NCBI GenBank assembly: GCA_006937955.1
Contig: SSNP01000017.1
Coordinates: 4,120,974-4,184,973, forward strand
Origin: Pachypanchax playfairii
Lineage: Eukaryota > Chordata > Actinopteri > Cyprinodontiformes > Aplocheilidae
Direction of reading: 5' to 3'
DNA: 64,000 nt
In this document: positions 12,601 to 24,772 of the stretch, in pieces
How the letters are laid out: each line of letters starts with the position of its first letter
Numbering within the stretch: position 1 is the first letter of the stretch
Made by a program: the position numbers and the translations under genes
The notes under the pieces: model-generated
The model's database searches: none
Told to the model about the DNA's origin: nothing
Seen by the model: the letters and a program-made list of their open reading frames with translations, nothing else

Positions 12601-15600
12601 GAAGGAAGGAGGCAAGCGGGGACTCTTCTACACATTGGGTTAGTGTTTCTTTTATAGGTTGCTTCATAGAGATTCTAGAGTGAGGCAATAGTCTTGCAAA
12701 AAAAGCTGCTTTTTCTCCTCCTTTTCACACCTACCTGGTTATGACAAGAATAATCAGACACAAGCCACTGTGGGGGCTGTGAAAGGTGCCCACACAATCC
12801 ATGTTTTATTTAACAACTAATGCTTTCAAAGTCTGTGCAAACTTCTTTTTGCTTCTCTCCTTAATGCATCTGTCAGTTCTCCAGCTTCCTCGTTACGGCG
12901 CAATAATAAACTCTCTATATCCTCCCAGAATGCATCACACCATAGACTGTGGATGCACATAATTAGATCCAGCCAGCAAAGTCAGACACACTCTTGTCTT
13001 GGTAGGCTTTAGACAACACCATGTAACCCTGACATGTCGTGTTTGCAGAGCTGGTCAGGGCTTACTGTCATTGCTTTAGTCCTGTGTTATCTGGGTCTTT
13101 TTATACATTATCCAAAAAAATCAATGACCATAAATCCCCTCCTCAAAACAAACAAACAAAAAAGAAGAAGAGCATAGCTATAACTAGACCGCTAAACATG
13201 GCCCATCTGGTAAAAAGGTTTTACGGAACATAAAAGAAACATTGTCATTGAGGTTGAATGTGTCACTGTTTTTTTTTTTATAAACTACAAACCTTTATTA
13301 AAAAAAATAAAATGCAGCTAACAGGAATGAAAGTACAGATGCATTAAAATTTTAGGTACAAAAACAGCATTTTTAGAGTGACAAGTTTCAGAAGTATTTT
13401 CCATTTTCCCCTCTATGCTGCTCTGCAGTATCAGGTGGGACAATTTCAAGGTTGAAGACAAAAACATTTGTTGTTGGCCCAGTACACAAGACGCAGCAGA
13501 CAAAAAATGCTCTAGGTTGAAGTTGTGCAACACTATCATCATCTAGGAACAGGTCCTGAGGAACTCTGGTATAGAAAAATCTGGTTTAAGGTATTTTAGA
13601 AGATTTGCAGCCAAAGCTCAATGCCCTTTTTTCTCCCTAATGGAGAAATAAATTAAATTAGAGTCAGGTGTTTCAAAACAATGCAATCGCAATCACTCTG
13701 TTTAATGGAAAGAACGGGTATCTGTCAAAGTATAATTCTCACAACAAATTTGTAGATGTGGAACAAATAAAGTAGATCTCTGAAAACCACTGAAAAACAA
13801 TTGCTGATGGTCATCAGGAAAGATGAAGTTAGAAAAGAAAGCAGCTCCTTAAAGTCTAGTGTGCAGAAAGCTAAAGTGAAATTTGGGTACTAATTGAAGA
13901 AATGCAGAATGGTTGTTCGTTTCAATATGGCCATGTGATTGAATGGTGATCTGTTCAGGGTGAACCCCTCTTCTCACCCAATTACAGCTGGCAATGGACA
14001 CCAACCCCCTTTGTGACCCTACACATGAACAAGCAGAATATGCATGCATGCATGCATGCCCTACCCTAAAGAAATTTCAAAATTTCCAAAATTGGAATTG
14101 TTTTTTTTTTTTTTATTTTGTTGGCATGTAAGCTAAACATTAAGCTTTGACTTATAATGCTAACACAATACATCAGCCAGAACTTGGATGGTCATTGTGT
14201 GGTCCTGGCAATATCTTCAGGTGCTTATTAAAATGCAGTGAGCTCACTGTAACACAATATTGTGTGTGGTATGTCCATCATGGTTTTCAGTGTTCCTTAA
14301 AACTTCATTATCAAGGTTGTGGTGGTTTATTATTGTGGTGGCTTTGTATTGGGGTCCTTTGTAGAGCCTGGAGGATTGTAGTCATTGTTTACAGTATCCA
14401 TGAAGCAGGGCCTGTGCACACCTTTGGCTAGATCATCAAAAATTTTAAGCAAAACTGGCCTCAAATTGAGGCTCTGATCCCATCAGGCTGGGGAAGGGAT
14501 CTGACACTAGCACTCTTGGCAGTTCTCTTGTGATATGCTTCTAATCCCAATATCACTCTTGCAACAACCAATAGGATATGCCATGCGCTCACCACATTCC
14601 AGTATACCACATTACACCAAGCAGTTCTTAATTTGCTTTTTACATTAATCTTCCCTTCAAGAACATCTCCAACTTGGCTACAATTTGTCGTTATAAATTA
14701 GTTTATGTAGGTCATGAAGAGCATTGTTGGGTTTTCAGGTGTGAAGGGGCTCAAAATGAGAAGCTGTTTGGAGAAAGGTCCAATGTGATGAAAAGGAAGA
14801 TATGATCAAAACATAGTGGTGACATTATCGGGGTTGGCGTCAGTTTTTAAACACTGAGGATAGAACAAACAATAAATATCACTCAACAATTAATTTGGGT
14901 TTATACCATTTATTTAAAATATCTGGTTGGAAATCTGAAGACAAAGAAGAAAGATTGATGTGCAAATATCCTTCCACCAAAGACATTTCACATACTTTTA
15001 CAGTACAAAGTAGTTTGGATTGCCTCAAGTAAAATGTGTGTTACCATACATTTTGGAAGCATTTTTAATAATGGCTTAAGATATTTGACCAGAATTAACA
15101 AAAATCCCAATGCTTCATCACACAAAACCATTAAGAATTTGAGATTCTTCACAAATTCTGTAGTTTGATAGTGAACATGAACAGAATAAGAATGAAGAAT
15201 CCTAAGAGGAAAGAAGAATCTAGTGTTCGGCAATAATAACATGGTCCCCGAAAAACTCTTGATTTTGACATATTTAATTCAGTCTGGGACATGAAGACAC
15301 CGACAACTTAATGAACCAGTTTGTATAGTAGATTTTAGGCACTTTGAAGAACAACTTGTCTGACATGTACCTACTTTAATGGCAGAGGCAAGAACAACTT
15401 GCTTTGGTACACTCTGTATGACACTGAAGTGATAAATAATACAATTTATGTGATTTTTATTTTTTTTAAGCAAATGACTCACAAATGTTTTTTTTGTTGT
15501 TGTTTTTCCTCATGTTAAAGATTTTTACACCTGATATATTTGTAGAAATGTCTATTTTAAGGTTGGATAATTATTTTGCGTTGTTCCAACCACTTTTGTT

Positions 15601-18600
15601 TATTATAAATATAATTTGTTTTGATTAATTGATATTGATTCCTGTTCAGGGTCGCAGGGAGCTGGTGCCTATCTCCAGAGGTCACAGGGTGAGAGGAAGG
15701 GGACACCCTGGACAGTGCGCCAATCCATCGCAGGGCCATTTAAAACTATAATTTATCTATTGCAGTGTATCTATTTAGTGCGACAGACATTTTAAAATAG
15801 TCAGAAAATGAAATTCCCCAAATGGAGAAATTTTAGGTTGTCTTCCTTGGGTACATGTCACATGTTCAGATTTGTTTGAGAGTTATAATGTCAGATATGT
15901 GATATTAAGAAAGCATGATGAATAATTAGCTCCTCTGAAACCTTTTGATAAACTTTGCATGCATCAAAGGGGTTGTCTCCTGTGACAGTTTCTCTAAAAG
16001 AAATTAAGCTGATGTGAGGGGGAAAAAGAAGGTGAAAGGAACATAGCAGGCTTGTGGCAAATGATCAAAAGGCATTCATTTCCATCATTGAGATCCAAGA
16101 CATGACATTGATGAGGAGTTATGAACTAACAGGGTAAAACTGTGACAGGACACAAAGGGCCTACCTCACACGTTCACATACATAGATTAAACATTAGCAC
16201 ACACTCACAAAGCTTATGAATCCTCAAGCATGTCCTGTGTCACTCTTATTAGGCATATCATCTTTCTGTTTGTGAATTTAAGTTTATTCCATATGAAAAA
16301 GCTTCCTGGGAAATTTATTTGTGGTTAAAGTTTGCGTTTTTAGGTTATTATAAGTAAATTATGTTTTTTTTTTTTTATTACCACCATTTAGATCAGTAAA
16401 ATGGACAAAATTGGGAATATCCAAAAAACATAAATTTACTCAAATATTCTATGCTGATAGTTTATTTAAACTGACTTTTTAATATTTGTATTTGTTTCTC
16501 TTATGTTTTCAGATTTTACTATTGTTTATATCTAACAGTGTCTTTCTATATTTCATTTTACAGCTTATTTGTTTGTATAAATTCAGAGTGTATATACTAT
16601 ATGTTTTATATGGTATACTTTATGCAGCTCAATTAGAGTCTGAGAGAACACAAGCTATCACAGTCTGTTTCATTTAAAAGCTATTTGTATTACAATGGCA
16701 CAACAGGAAGTGCAATTTTTCTACTTTTGCTTCCTGGCACTAGTTTGGGAAACAGAATTGCTTTGCTATAATAATTAACCAACACAGAGCTCACATCACA
16801 GCCTAAAAACATTGTTGTTATTCATATAAAAAGGTGAATTACACACTGTATTGTAAAATGACATCATATGCTGTCAGATATGTTTTTATACAGGTGTACT
16901 AAATTTTTTTGTAACCTTATTTTTTAAATATTATTCATTTCTTTTTAATATAACTACCTTTAGTCGTCCATGGTCACAAGATTAGCTACATAGGAACCAA
17001 AATGACATGCATCAGGGGGCTAAGTTTGGTGTAACAGTCAAAGTTGCAAAAATAAAATCCTGTTTGTGCAGAATAGGAGATGTAGTCCTTTAAATAAACC
17101 TAAGTCTTAGTTAACCATTCAAGTCATGTCTTATATTGTTACCCAACCAGATCCTTGATCTTTGCCTAACATACAAACTGCATGTAGTCCAAAGAAGTGC
17201 TTACAGCAAGTTGATTCTTGTTAAGTGAATAATGGAGCCAAACAGAGACATGTCTGGAGAGTTAAAGTGCACAGATAGTTAGCCCAGTGCTCTCACAAGC
17301 TTCTGGGGTCTGAAGGGAGCATGGATATTCCAGCACAGCACCTCATGAATCCTTTATCAGTGTGTTTGAGCATTGATCAGATTGAATATTAGCCCAAAGG
17401 CTGGTCTCTGCTCTTGAGGGGAGTTCAAAATCCCAATTCCCTCATGTGAGCATGTTATGAGACAACAAAAGAACATCCATGAGACAAAAGAAGGCAATGG
17501 AAGGGCAAAGCATGTTGGCAAACTCTGCAAACAGAAAAGGTAGAATAGAAACTGCTTTACTTCTCCCCCATCTCATTTTATTATGCACCTGTGATGGTGT
17601 AAATTGATAATAAGGTTTTGTTGCCCAATCTATCTGCTGCTCTATCTGTCGCTAGCTAGCCATGAGATGTTCCCTTTGAGTGTTGGTATGAAATGGGTTT
17701 TATGAGTAATGTAGTAAACACACACTCCTAATGACTAATCAGGAAGCAAGAGAGGCTTTGCAGAAATATTCAAACAAGCCCCAACAGACAAATTGCTCTA
17801 ACCAAAAGTTAGAATACACTAAAGAGATTTAAGTCTGACGTTAAGTCTGAGTAAATCATTTGAATATGTAGTGACTGAATGTGCAATGAATAGAATGAGG
17901 ATGTACGCAGGTCTGAGAAGATGTGGATGTGAAACTGTTTCACAGACTTTCCATTAACTGCTCATTTCTGATGTAAAATATATTTTTTTTAGTATCTAAT
18001 TTCCTATTATTATGCATTTGAACCCTCTGCAGTCAGTGTTGCAACAGGAGAAATCACATAGCTGTGAGATGCACTTTGACATATCGCAGTCCGTAATCTG
18101 ATCAGTTAGAGGGAAAATCTTGTGCTGCTTTTGGATCTTCTAGTACAAAGAAACAGTAGCTCTAAATGAGTGAAAAAAGATTGTATTCTATTTGTGGATG
18201 AATGAATGATGATTTCTCCATTAATGTGTTTCTATAAGAACAACAGCGTTTTTTATTTTCCTCACTCTCTGACAACATATTTTATCATTGTTTAGATTTT
18301 TAATACTTTTCCACATTTCTTTAGGATTTTATTCTAGTACTTCAGTAATTAGCTTTTGTTTGATATCTAAATAACTTTCAGGGTTAGTTTTTATTACCAT
18401 GAAATTGATTTTTTTTACAAAATTGTGAGGTTCATTGAAACACTTTGTTGACTAAATCCCACTTCTTTAAATTCTCATTGGTGTATTTATCTATGGAAAT
18501 CTGCAGATTTTTTCTTGTTTTTTTTATGTACATGTTGAAGTTTAAATGTGTCATTATGACCCTGATGAGGCCCACAAAGCAAAACACAATCATCAGTAAA

Positions 18601-21438
18601 GCTGATTTATTAAACAAGGATATTCTTCTTTATACTCTAAGCACTGCTGGAGCTTTTATCTTTTTGGAGGGTCTTCCCTCTCCTAACACCGTGGAAGTAA
18701 ATGTTGTGTCTGAAAATTCAACGTTATATTGTTTACTAATCCATAAAGCAGTCTTTCTCTTAAAGCAGTAACTGGTGGATAGTTGAAGTAGATATTCGTG
18801 TAATGTTCCTGGACATCTATTTACCTTTTGTAGACAGATCTTTGTACTTCCTCAGTCCTGAAAAATAAAAATTAGTTCCGAACAGATTGATGATCTTAAA
18901 ACAGGTCAAAGTGAGACCAAAACCAAAGTGGATTAGTGCCGTATTAAAACATTTTTACTCTCAACCACTGAAAATCAGTCATGGGAACCTGGTTTCAGAA
19001 CCCTTTACAGTGTTATAAATGTTATGTTGTGCAGTTAATTACATGCAATTTTATGGTTATTTGCAGAGTAAACTAGAGGCAAGGCTAGTTTTATTACTTC
19101 CTGTTTAACATATGACATTCACAGGTCAGAATTTCATAATACCCCCGCTGGAATAACTGTAAAATGCAAAATTAATGAAACACTGGGAAGTTGTTGAGTT
19201 TATAATTGTTTTAAGACAGAGGCAGTCGAATTTGATTTTTGTCCCTCTGACACCAGCTGGTAGCTTGTCTGTCCGATCAAAACTAATCTCTATTTCTCTA
19301 AAGTGAGGCCGTTCAAAGAGCCATCTTCATCAGGGACAACTTTAATTGTTCATTACCTTTCCACAGAAAAGCTTTTCAGAAGATTTGAACTATCCCTTTA
19401 GGCAAATCTAGTTAAGTAAACGTGACTGTGACTATGCTGTCAGACTGCTACCTGGGAATTTGTAATTATTTAGTTCGAGTTTCAATAAAGCTTTCATAGA
19501 CTTGCATTTCTTTGGAGGAGTTCTTGCACAACTACTCTAATGAACCTGTTGTAGCCATGGAAATACTTTTTGAGGTGTATTCTCAGTTTAGAACAGTAGT
19601 TTGTTTGCCTGTTTGCATATTATATCTGGCTGTGCTTTTAGAACTTTGTGTGTGTATTGGACAGGTTGCCAGTCCATCACAGGACCACATATATATACAA
19701 ACAACCTCACATTCCCACCTAGGGACAAATTGGAGTTGTCAGTTAAACTATCCTGCCTATTTTTGGTTTGTGGGAGGAAGCTGGAGTCCCCAGAGAAAAC
19801 CCACACGTGGAAACACCATGCAGAAAGCTCCCAGCCTGGTTTTGAACCCAGGACCTTCTCACTGCAAGACAATGGTGCAACTTCATACAGGTATACAACC
19901 CTGTGCATACCTGTATGGAGTAACATGTTAATTTAAATGTATTTCACTGATTACCATGCCAATCGTTTGTTCTGTTTGCTGCTCTTTGTTCACAGTTTGA
20001 TTTAGGATTCATCACTATTTGTCACAGTCTCCGTTTAGTGGAACTAAAAGCTGTTGACATACTCCAGGTTAGGCGCAGTGGTAGCTTTTGTCTAAACAGG
20101 TGCAGTGATTCATTGTGGCTTTTCTTCCCTCTGTGGTGCCTTTGCATGGAGACTCTCCCACTGTGACTGTTTAATTAGGCTCCAATGTCTGTGTCAGTAG
20201 TGTTTCAGCGCCGGGCTGCTTGAATTCCCTCAATGACAAACTGTTGCCAAAGAAACACATCCACGATGGGTTGAGAGCTGCTGATGCTGAGGGGTGGCTG
20301 GAAGAGTTCAGGGGAGCAATTGAACTGTTTACAACTCTGCTCACTGTTTTAGTTTTCTGTTGGGGAAATAGAGCATCAATTACTCCTGCCTGGCTTTTCC
20401 TTTGGCATTCTACTAAACTGATTAATAGTACACGATGGTTTCTTGCTTCTAAATGAGACTGTGAATATCCAAAGGATTGATCAAAGACTCTTGGCTGCAC
20501 TGCTTTAAACTTATACCTTAAATAAATGTTGTTTTTTTAAGGGGGGAATGCACTGTATGTTCATTGGGAATCTGACATTTACAGTCTTTGCTCTATGTTT
20601 TTTTTTTTTTTTCTGTTAACACTTTTTTTTTCTTAGTTCACAGAAAGAATTCTTTTTAGATCGGCTTATGCCCACTGGCAGATTGCATTTCTTCACACAA
20701 AGCCATATTTAAAGTGGACGCCCTGCCAGTGTTTAGAGATAATGAGAAACACATTCATTGTATTGATCAGAGAGTTCAGAAATTAAAACTAGGGAAGGCA
20801 AGCGGCCCCCAGTTCAGACAGGATGGCTCTTTTGGGAGATTGTTCACTTGAATGCACAAGCCGTTAGTGGAAGATGTTAACTGTGAACTTTCAGCTGATT
20901 ATTTTCAACAATTGAGCAAATGTAGAGGACTTGTAAAACCAGAAGGTACATTTTAAATGGCCTAAAGTTTAGTCAGCGCACATGCACAAGGTTAAGTACT
21001 TTAAGACATCTTTCCTCAATATACTTGGAAGCTGCTGGATTGTTGCGTTTTGATTGTACTTCTCCAAGCTGGGCAGTTCACTTTGATCCAGATAGTGGTG
21101 TTTTTCTTCCATCAAAGGAATATCCCTCTGAATTACACCCCCAACGCTCCTCTTTGGCTTTTTCGCCTCTTCCCCCTTCTCTCACCGACATGTGGACCTT
21201 GATTGTGAAAGGCAGCCATTTCTGACCACAAGGCACCACCAAGGGCCTTCCTGTCTCACTGCTAAAAAAGTCAAACCTTAGGATTGAGTAATCTCCAAAT
21301 TGGTGATCTTGTTAACATCATTAATCTTGAATTGTCTCACTTTTCTATCTTTTTCTGTGTCTCTTTGTTTCTCAGGTCTACATCCCCTGCAGAACAGCGA
21401 TTGTCCTGGCCAACGAGGAGATAGATTACTGTTATTAG
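6633..21438 (+). CDS. gbe1: 1,4-alpha-glucan (glycogen) branching enzyme, C-terminal two exons
   Basis: Glycogen branching enzyme moves short alpha-1,4-glucan chains to alpha-1,6 linkages in cytosolic glycogen synthesis. Two coding exons are visible. Exon 6633-6750 follows an AG at 6631-6632, starts inside a split Lys codon, and encodes Y-K-I-K-L-D-S-D-E-V-C-Y-G-G-H-G-R-L-D-H through F-N-G-R-S-N-S-M-M. Exon 21376-21438 reads V-Y-I-P-C-R-T-A-I-V-L-A-N-E-E-I-D-Y-C-Y then TAG. This matches the extreme C-terminus of vertebrate GBE1 (LDSD..YGGH.RLDH, NGR, VYIP.R.A). The GT at 6751 and the AG at 21374-21375 join in phase 0. The rest of the roughly 700-residue enzyme, including the catalytic barrel, lies left of the window. 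The two exons are 14.6 kb apart. Fish have gbe1a/gbe1b copies; which one this is cannot be told. Confidence 0.9.
7985..8995 (-). mobile_element. Non-LTR retrotransposon 3' fragment (L2/Maui-like)
   Basis: On the minus strand, 8991-8728 translates to the end of a reverse transcriptase domain of L2-like type: V-K-N-L-G-V-I-F, then D-L-S-F-N, a run of basic and aromatic residues, and A-F-I-T-S-R-L-D-Y. The strand then continues through a 3' part known from many fish genomes and ends near 8000 in a short A-T-T-G-A-A-T-T-G type tail, typical of L2 3' ends. The RT frame is truncated at its 5' side and the copy is 5'-truncated and mutated. Exact clade (L2, Maui or Rex-like) is from memory and not certain. 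Confidence 0.75.
9532..10027. mobile_element. TTAA-flanked miniature inverted-repeat element, about 0.5 kb
   Basis: The element is bounded by TTAA at 9532-9535 and TTAA at 10024-10027. Immediately inside are perfect 17-bp inverted repeats: AGGTGCAATATGGAACA on the left, and its exact reverse complement ending at 10023 on the right. A duplicated TTAA target is the signature of piggyBac and Kolobok superfamily elements. The interior is GC-richer than the surroundings near 9830-9960 and encodes no recognisable transposase; the overlapping open frames there are on both strands and look accidental. It is therefore a non-autonomous element. Perfect terminal repeats suggest a fairly young insertion. 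Superfamily choice is inference. Confidence 0.8.
10680..11095. repeat. Dispersed element with long imperfect inverted arms
   Basis: The stretch at about 10686-10745 (cagttGGACTTC ... CTTCAGTCCTGAT) recurs as its reverse complement at about 11020-11093 (ATCAGGACTGAAG ... GAAGTCCAGTTG). The arms are about 65 bp, diverged in the middle, and separated by about 280 bp. The right arm has the pattern 'actgaagaagtcttttggatgaaagg', found in widespread vertebrate dispersed repeats. No coding capacity is seen. Family is unassigned. Confidence 0.5.
13895..14060. repeat. Dispersed fish repeat fragment with ATGC microsatellite
   Basis: The stretch 'gtgatctgttcagggtgaacccc' followed by 'cacccaattacagctgg' and 'accctacacatgaac' matches, with divergence, a very common fish repeat whose consensus runs 'tgtccagggtgtaccc...cgcccaatgacagctggg...gcgaccctgaacaggat'. 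It ends in about five tandem ATGC units near 14039-14059. The open frame across it on the minus strand is not a gene. Confidence 0.6.
15636..15740. repeat. Dispersed fish repeat fragment, opposite orientation
   Basis: The stretch 'ctgttcagggtcgcagggagctgg' through 'acaccctggacagtgcgccaatccatcgcagggcc' is the reverse orientation of the family also seen at 13895-14060 and 49070-49222. It is a short, diverged fragment with no coding potential. Confidence 0.65.
19650..19885 (+). repeat. Dispersed fish repeat, other half of the same family
   Basis: The order 'ggacaggttgccagtccatcacagg', 'cctagggacaaattggagt', 'tgtgggaggaagctggagt', 'cccagagaaaaccca', 'gaacccaggacctt' is the familiar arrangement of a high-copy fish repeat. 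Several open frames of 110-139 codons on both strands overlap exactly here; they are by-products of the repeat and not genes. Confidence 0.7.
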
Positions 21439-22059
21439 AGGATGATTGTCTCCACAGAGACCTGGATTGAGAATGAATTCCAACCTCAAACTGAGTGTTA
21501 ACAATCACCTTCATCTTAAAGTGTCAACCTTGCACACCAGCCAAACCTACTTTTAGATTTCAAGCCTTTTTTCTAAATGAATGGGGTTGGGAAAAAAAGA
21601 AGCTTCTTAAAATTGTCTGCTTTGAAACCATCTGTAACCTTAGATACTGTGTAACCCCATTTACTTCAGATAGATCCATTTGGGAAGCATCCAACCTAAC
21701 CAGCAGCTAGATGCTAAAAAATCAACCCTGCCGAGTCCATCCACCACTAGCCGGCAGCCATTTATAGGCATGGTTGCATTTGGCTTTGTCATCTGAAATA
21801 CATGACCTGCAGTAGTGGCAGAGAAACTATCACAGCTAGCAGTCACTTATCTAGATATAACAAAAGATTAAAGAAGATAATATTTAGACATGTTATAACA
21901 CTATAGATTTGGTTGGATTCTTTAGTTTTTGACTAAACACACAAAGAAACTTGCAGTATTAAAAGTACTTGAACATCAAAACATCCGGGTAGCTGTCTTT
22001 GCTCATTTACATTGCACAATGTGTATATAAGTAAACTATCACTTGTAAAATGTAATAAA
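21439..22059 (+). terminator. gbe1: gbe1 3' UTR with candidate polyadenylation signal
   Basis: Downstream of the TAG at 21436-21438 the sequence is non-coding. A canonical AATAAA lies at 22054-22059, preceded by 'tgtaaaatgt' and followed by T-rich and GT-containing sequence. This gives a 3' UTR of about 0.62 kb. Choice of this site over weaker variants is inference; no transcript evidence is available. Confidence 0.55.
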
Positions 22060-24772
22060 CTGGTTTGAAGAATCATATTTTAATGAGCATCAAAAACTGT
22101 TGTGTTAAATTATTTGAAATACACAGTAGATATTTATGACTCAGTTATTAAGCCAGTAATTTGCAGATACAACCATTTTAAATTCACTTTACAAGCAGCA
22201 ATTTGGTGGAATTTCCTTATTTTTTCTACTTTGCATAAAGTTTTCTCCTGCGGTAGATCANGAGACAGCATTAAAGGGGTTTCTCTTCTAAATTTTACTA
22301 AACTCCTCAAACTAAATTCTACTACTAAACATTGATGCTGACGATCAGCGTGCTCTTTCATGTGGGAGCAGACAGTATAACAGGTATGACTCACACACTT
22401 GACTACTTTAAAATACTGTGATTTATGTGCACTGTGCTCATTAGGTACTGTCGCATTCCTCTGGGATCGTTCCCAGGAAGAAAAAAAAAACACAGACAGC
22501 CTAAATTCATGCAGAAAAGGATGTGTGCCTCTTTCAATTAGTTCTGACTTTAGTGACTTTTGTCCCAACACACTTGATTATCGAACATCTCAAAGAGCAA
22601 CGCCAGGCTGTTGTATGAGAAGGTTATTGATTAACTAAAATGAACTGAGATGTGTCACTGATGTAAGGTGATGGCTGAACTCACAGCTACTTTTAAAACA
22701 TATTATAGTTTGAAAATATCTGATAAATGTTCTCATGCCAGCCTTTGTGTTCTCCTGTTTTTCCGAGAATCATTCACTGCTGGAGGATTCTGCATCTTTT
22801 GGACAGTTTTAAGCATCTTCTGCATGTTTTTTTTTCCGAAGAATTGTAGATGGAAGGAAAGAACCATTTATATTTTGAATCTTATACCTCCTTTTTTTTT
22901 TTTTAAAGGAAAAAAAAGGAAAATCCTTGATTTATTGCCATGAATACTGTGATCCACATGCAGTGAATTAGTGCAGTCTCTGTCATTGAAGATGTTATGT
23001 AGCATATGGCAGGTTTTGATCTGCCTCCCATGCAGCTGAAAAAAGCACATTTATATTCAAGACCATGCTTCAGTGTTTAGTCAAAAGTATCATGAACATG
23101 TCATTTCTTCCCTTTTAAGTATTCAAAAAAAATGTATTTCTCTACCTCTTGAATTACACTGAGATGATCACTCTGCATACATTATAAGGAAAAAGGTTGT
23201 GCACCTGAATCAGAACATTTAATCACCCTTTATCTGACCTGATGTCATTGTCATTTTGCTGCAGCCACGATGAATTGTCTGCATTTGTTCTCAGAAGAGA
23301 AATTGATGTCTGATACACTGTAACTGTTTCAGCATATTTCTTTCATTACTATTAATGACAATAAATCAATCTGTCAATGCACAGGAATGTGGATGAACTG
23401 AAAGCGCGTTCTGACTACTGATCCGTTCTCATCCTGCCCGTAAAGGGCACGTTGGAGACTTTAGAGTCCTCTCTGAACATAATGGTAACATTCTCTCATC
23501 ACACGCTTGTTGAAATACCTGAATTTTAGATGTTACAGTCTAAAAGTTTATTCTAATCATTAACTGAGTATTTATTAGATGGATAGTTTATTAATCCCTT
23601 GAGGAAAAATGTTTGTCACAGCAGCAAACAAAAAAAATGGTGCAAAAGAAGTCAGAAATCTGAACGTATAAACTTAAAGAACAAAGTTTAGGTGCTGAGC
23701 TTTAAAAGGAATCATTTACACCTGTTTGCCAGTCTCAGTCATAAGTAGGAGTCTTAAATCTGCTTCCTGCCAAGAGGAAAAACATTTTTTATCTCCAACA
23801 AAATAATTTAGAAACAGGTTAATTATGCAGAAAAAAACAACTACCATGACTTGTTCAATTCACTTTATTTTGAGTATTAGTTTCATTTAGATGCAATTTC
23901 CAAGTTGGCAACGTCCTGATGGATTTTTTGTTTTGTTTGTTTTGCTTTTTTGATAGCATTTACACTTGTGTTCATGTGTTGACACAAAGATAACAAATCA
24001 GTCTTCTTACAGCTCAGGTAAATAAATTAACATGCATTCTTTGCATTGTAAAAGTTTCTAAAACATTAGTGCACAAATCAGATTGTTTTTAGAATTTAAG
24101 TTGGATTTAGTCTTTGACTTCTTGCAATTCTTCCCTGCAATGAATAATGAATAACAACGTGTTTATGGTGTAAACAAAAACAATGAGGCAACGTGAGAGG
24201 ATTCAGGCTTTAAACCCAAAACGCCATCATTGATGGATCATGTGTTTGTTTGTGTCTGTGCAGTAGGATATTGCACCCGACTGCAGGAAAACCCTGAAAT
24301 CTTTCAGATGACAAAGGAAGCAATCTACTTTGCGCTCTACACACTGCAGAATATAAAACTTTCATTTTCCATTTGGTGACAAGGGGGAGCTGTGAAACGC
24401 TGTTGCATGACTACACAGAAGAAATCAGCTCAAGTGATTCACACAACATGATGCAAGGAGGATGAAAGACAACTCATCAGACTGTAATATTTTAATTTCC
24501 ATTTCTTAGGCCTCCGCACTTTGTTCTGCTTACGGCAGATTATGAGTCTTTATAGACAGGCGTTCTTGTAAGCTTCTTAGCAGCAACTGTACCATGAATG
24601 GCAGTTTGGGAAGATCACAATGCAGCTTTTATTGGAGCTGTTTCACTAAGGTGAAGATTCAATTCTTCTGGGGGGTTCATATTGTTTTCTTTACTGTTTT
24701 CTTTGTATTTATTTTTTTCTTGATTTTCTAGATTTCTAAAATGGTTTTTTTATCTTTTGATCTACCTCTATC
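22060..24772. other. Intergenic spacer between gbe1 and slc7a1, left part
   Basis: No gene is supported. A single undetermined base (n) lies at 22261. A 145-codon open frame on the minus strand (22571-22134) spans that n, has no recognisable domain and no supporting signals, and was not called. A short retroelement-like fragment is present at 23570-23700. The rest is AT-rich unique sequence. Confidence 0.6.
23570..23700 (+). repeat. Retroelement-derived 'tttattaatccc' fragment
   Basis: The stretch 'ttattagatggatagtttattaatccc' followed by 'gtcacagcagcaaa' resembles a high-copy fish SINE/LINE-tail sequence with the consensus 'agatactttattaatcccgaggg...gtcacagcagca'. It is diverged, non-coding, and its boundaries are approximate. 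Confidence 0.5.

Larger units (their letters stand above)
6751..21375. other. Last intron of gbe1, repeat-rich
   Basis: This 14.6-kb intron holds no supportable exon of another gene on either strand. It contains an L2-like LINE 3' end (7985-8995), a TTAA-flanked MITE (9532-10027), an inverted-repeat element (10680-11095) and three fragments of a common fish dispersed repeat (13895-14060, 15636-15740, 19650-19885). The remainder looks like unique AT-rich intron with many A or T runs. The short open frames around 19.5-19.9 kb and 9.7-10.0 kb lie wholly inside repeats. Confidence 0.7.

Noticed and set aside
19512..19936. Overlapping frames of 111-139 codons on both strands
   Set aside because: All lie inside a high-copy fish repeat; openness on three frames at once indicates composition, not coding.
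22134..22571. 145-codon minus-strand open frame
   Set aside because: It spans the undetermined base at 22261, shows no domain, membrane segment or splice context, and is overlapped by other chance frames.
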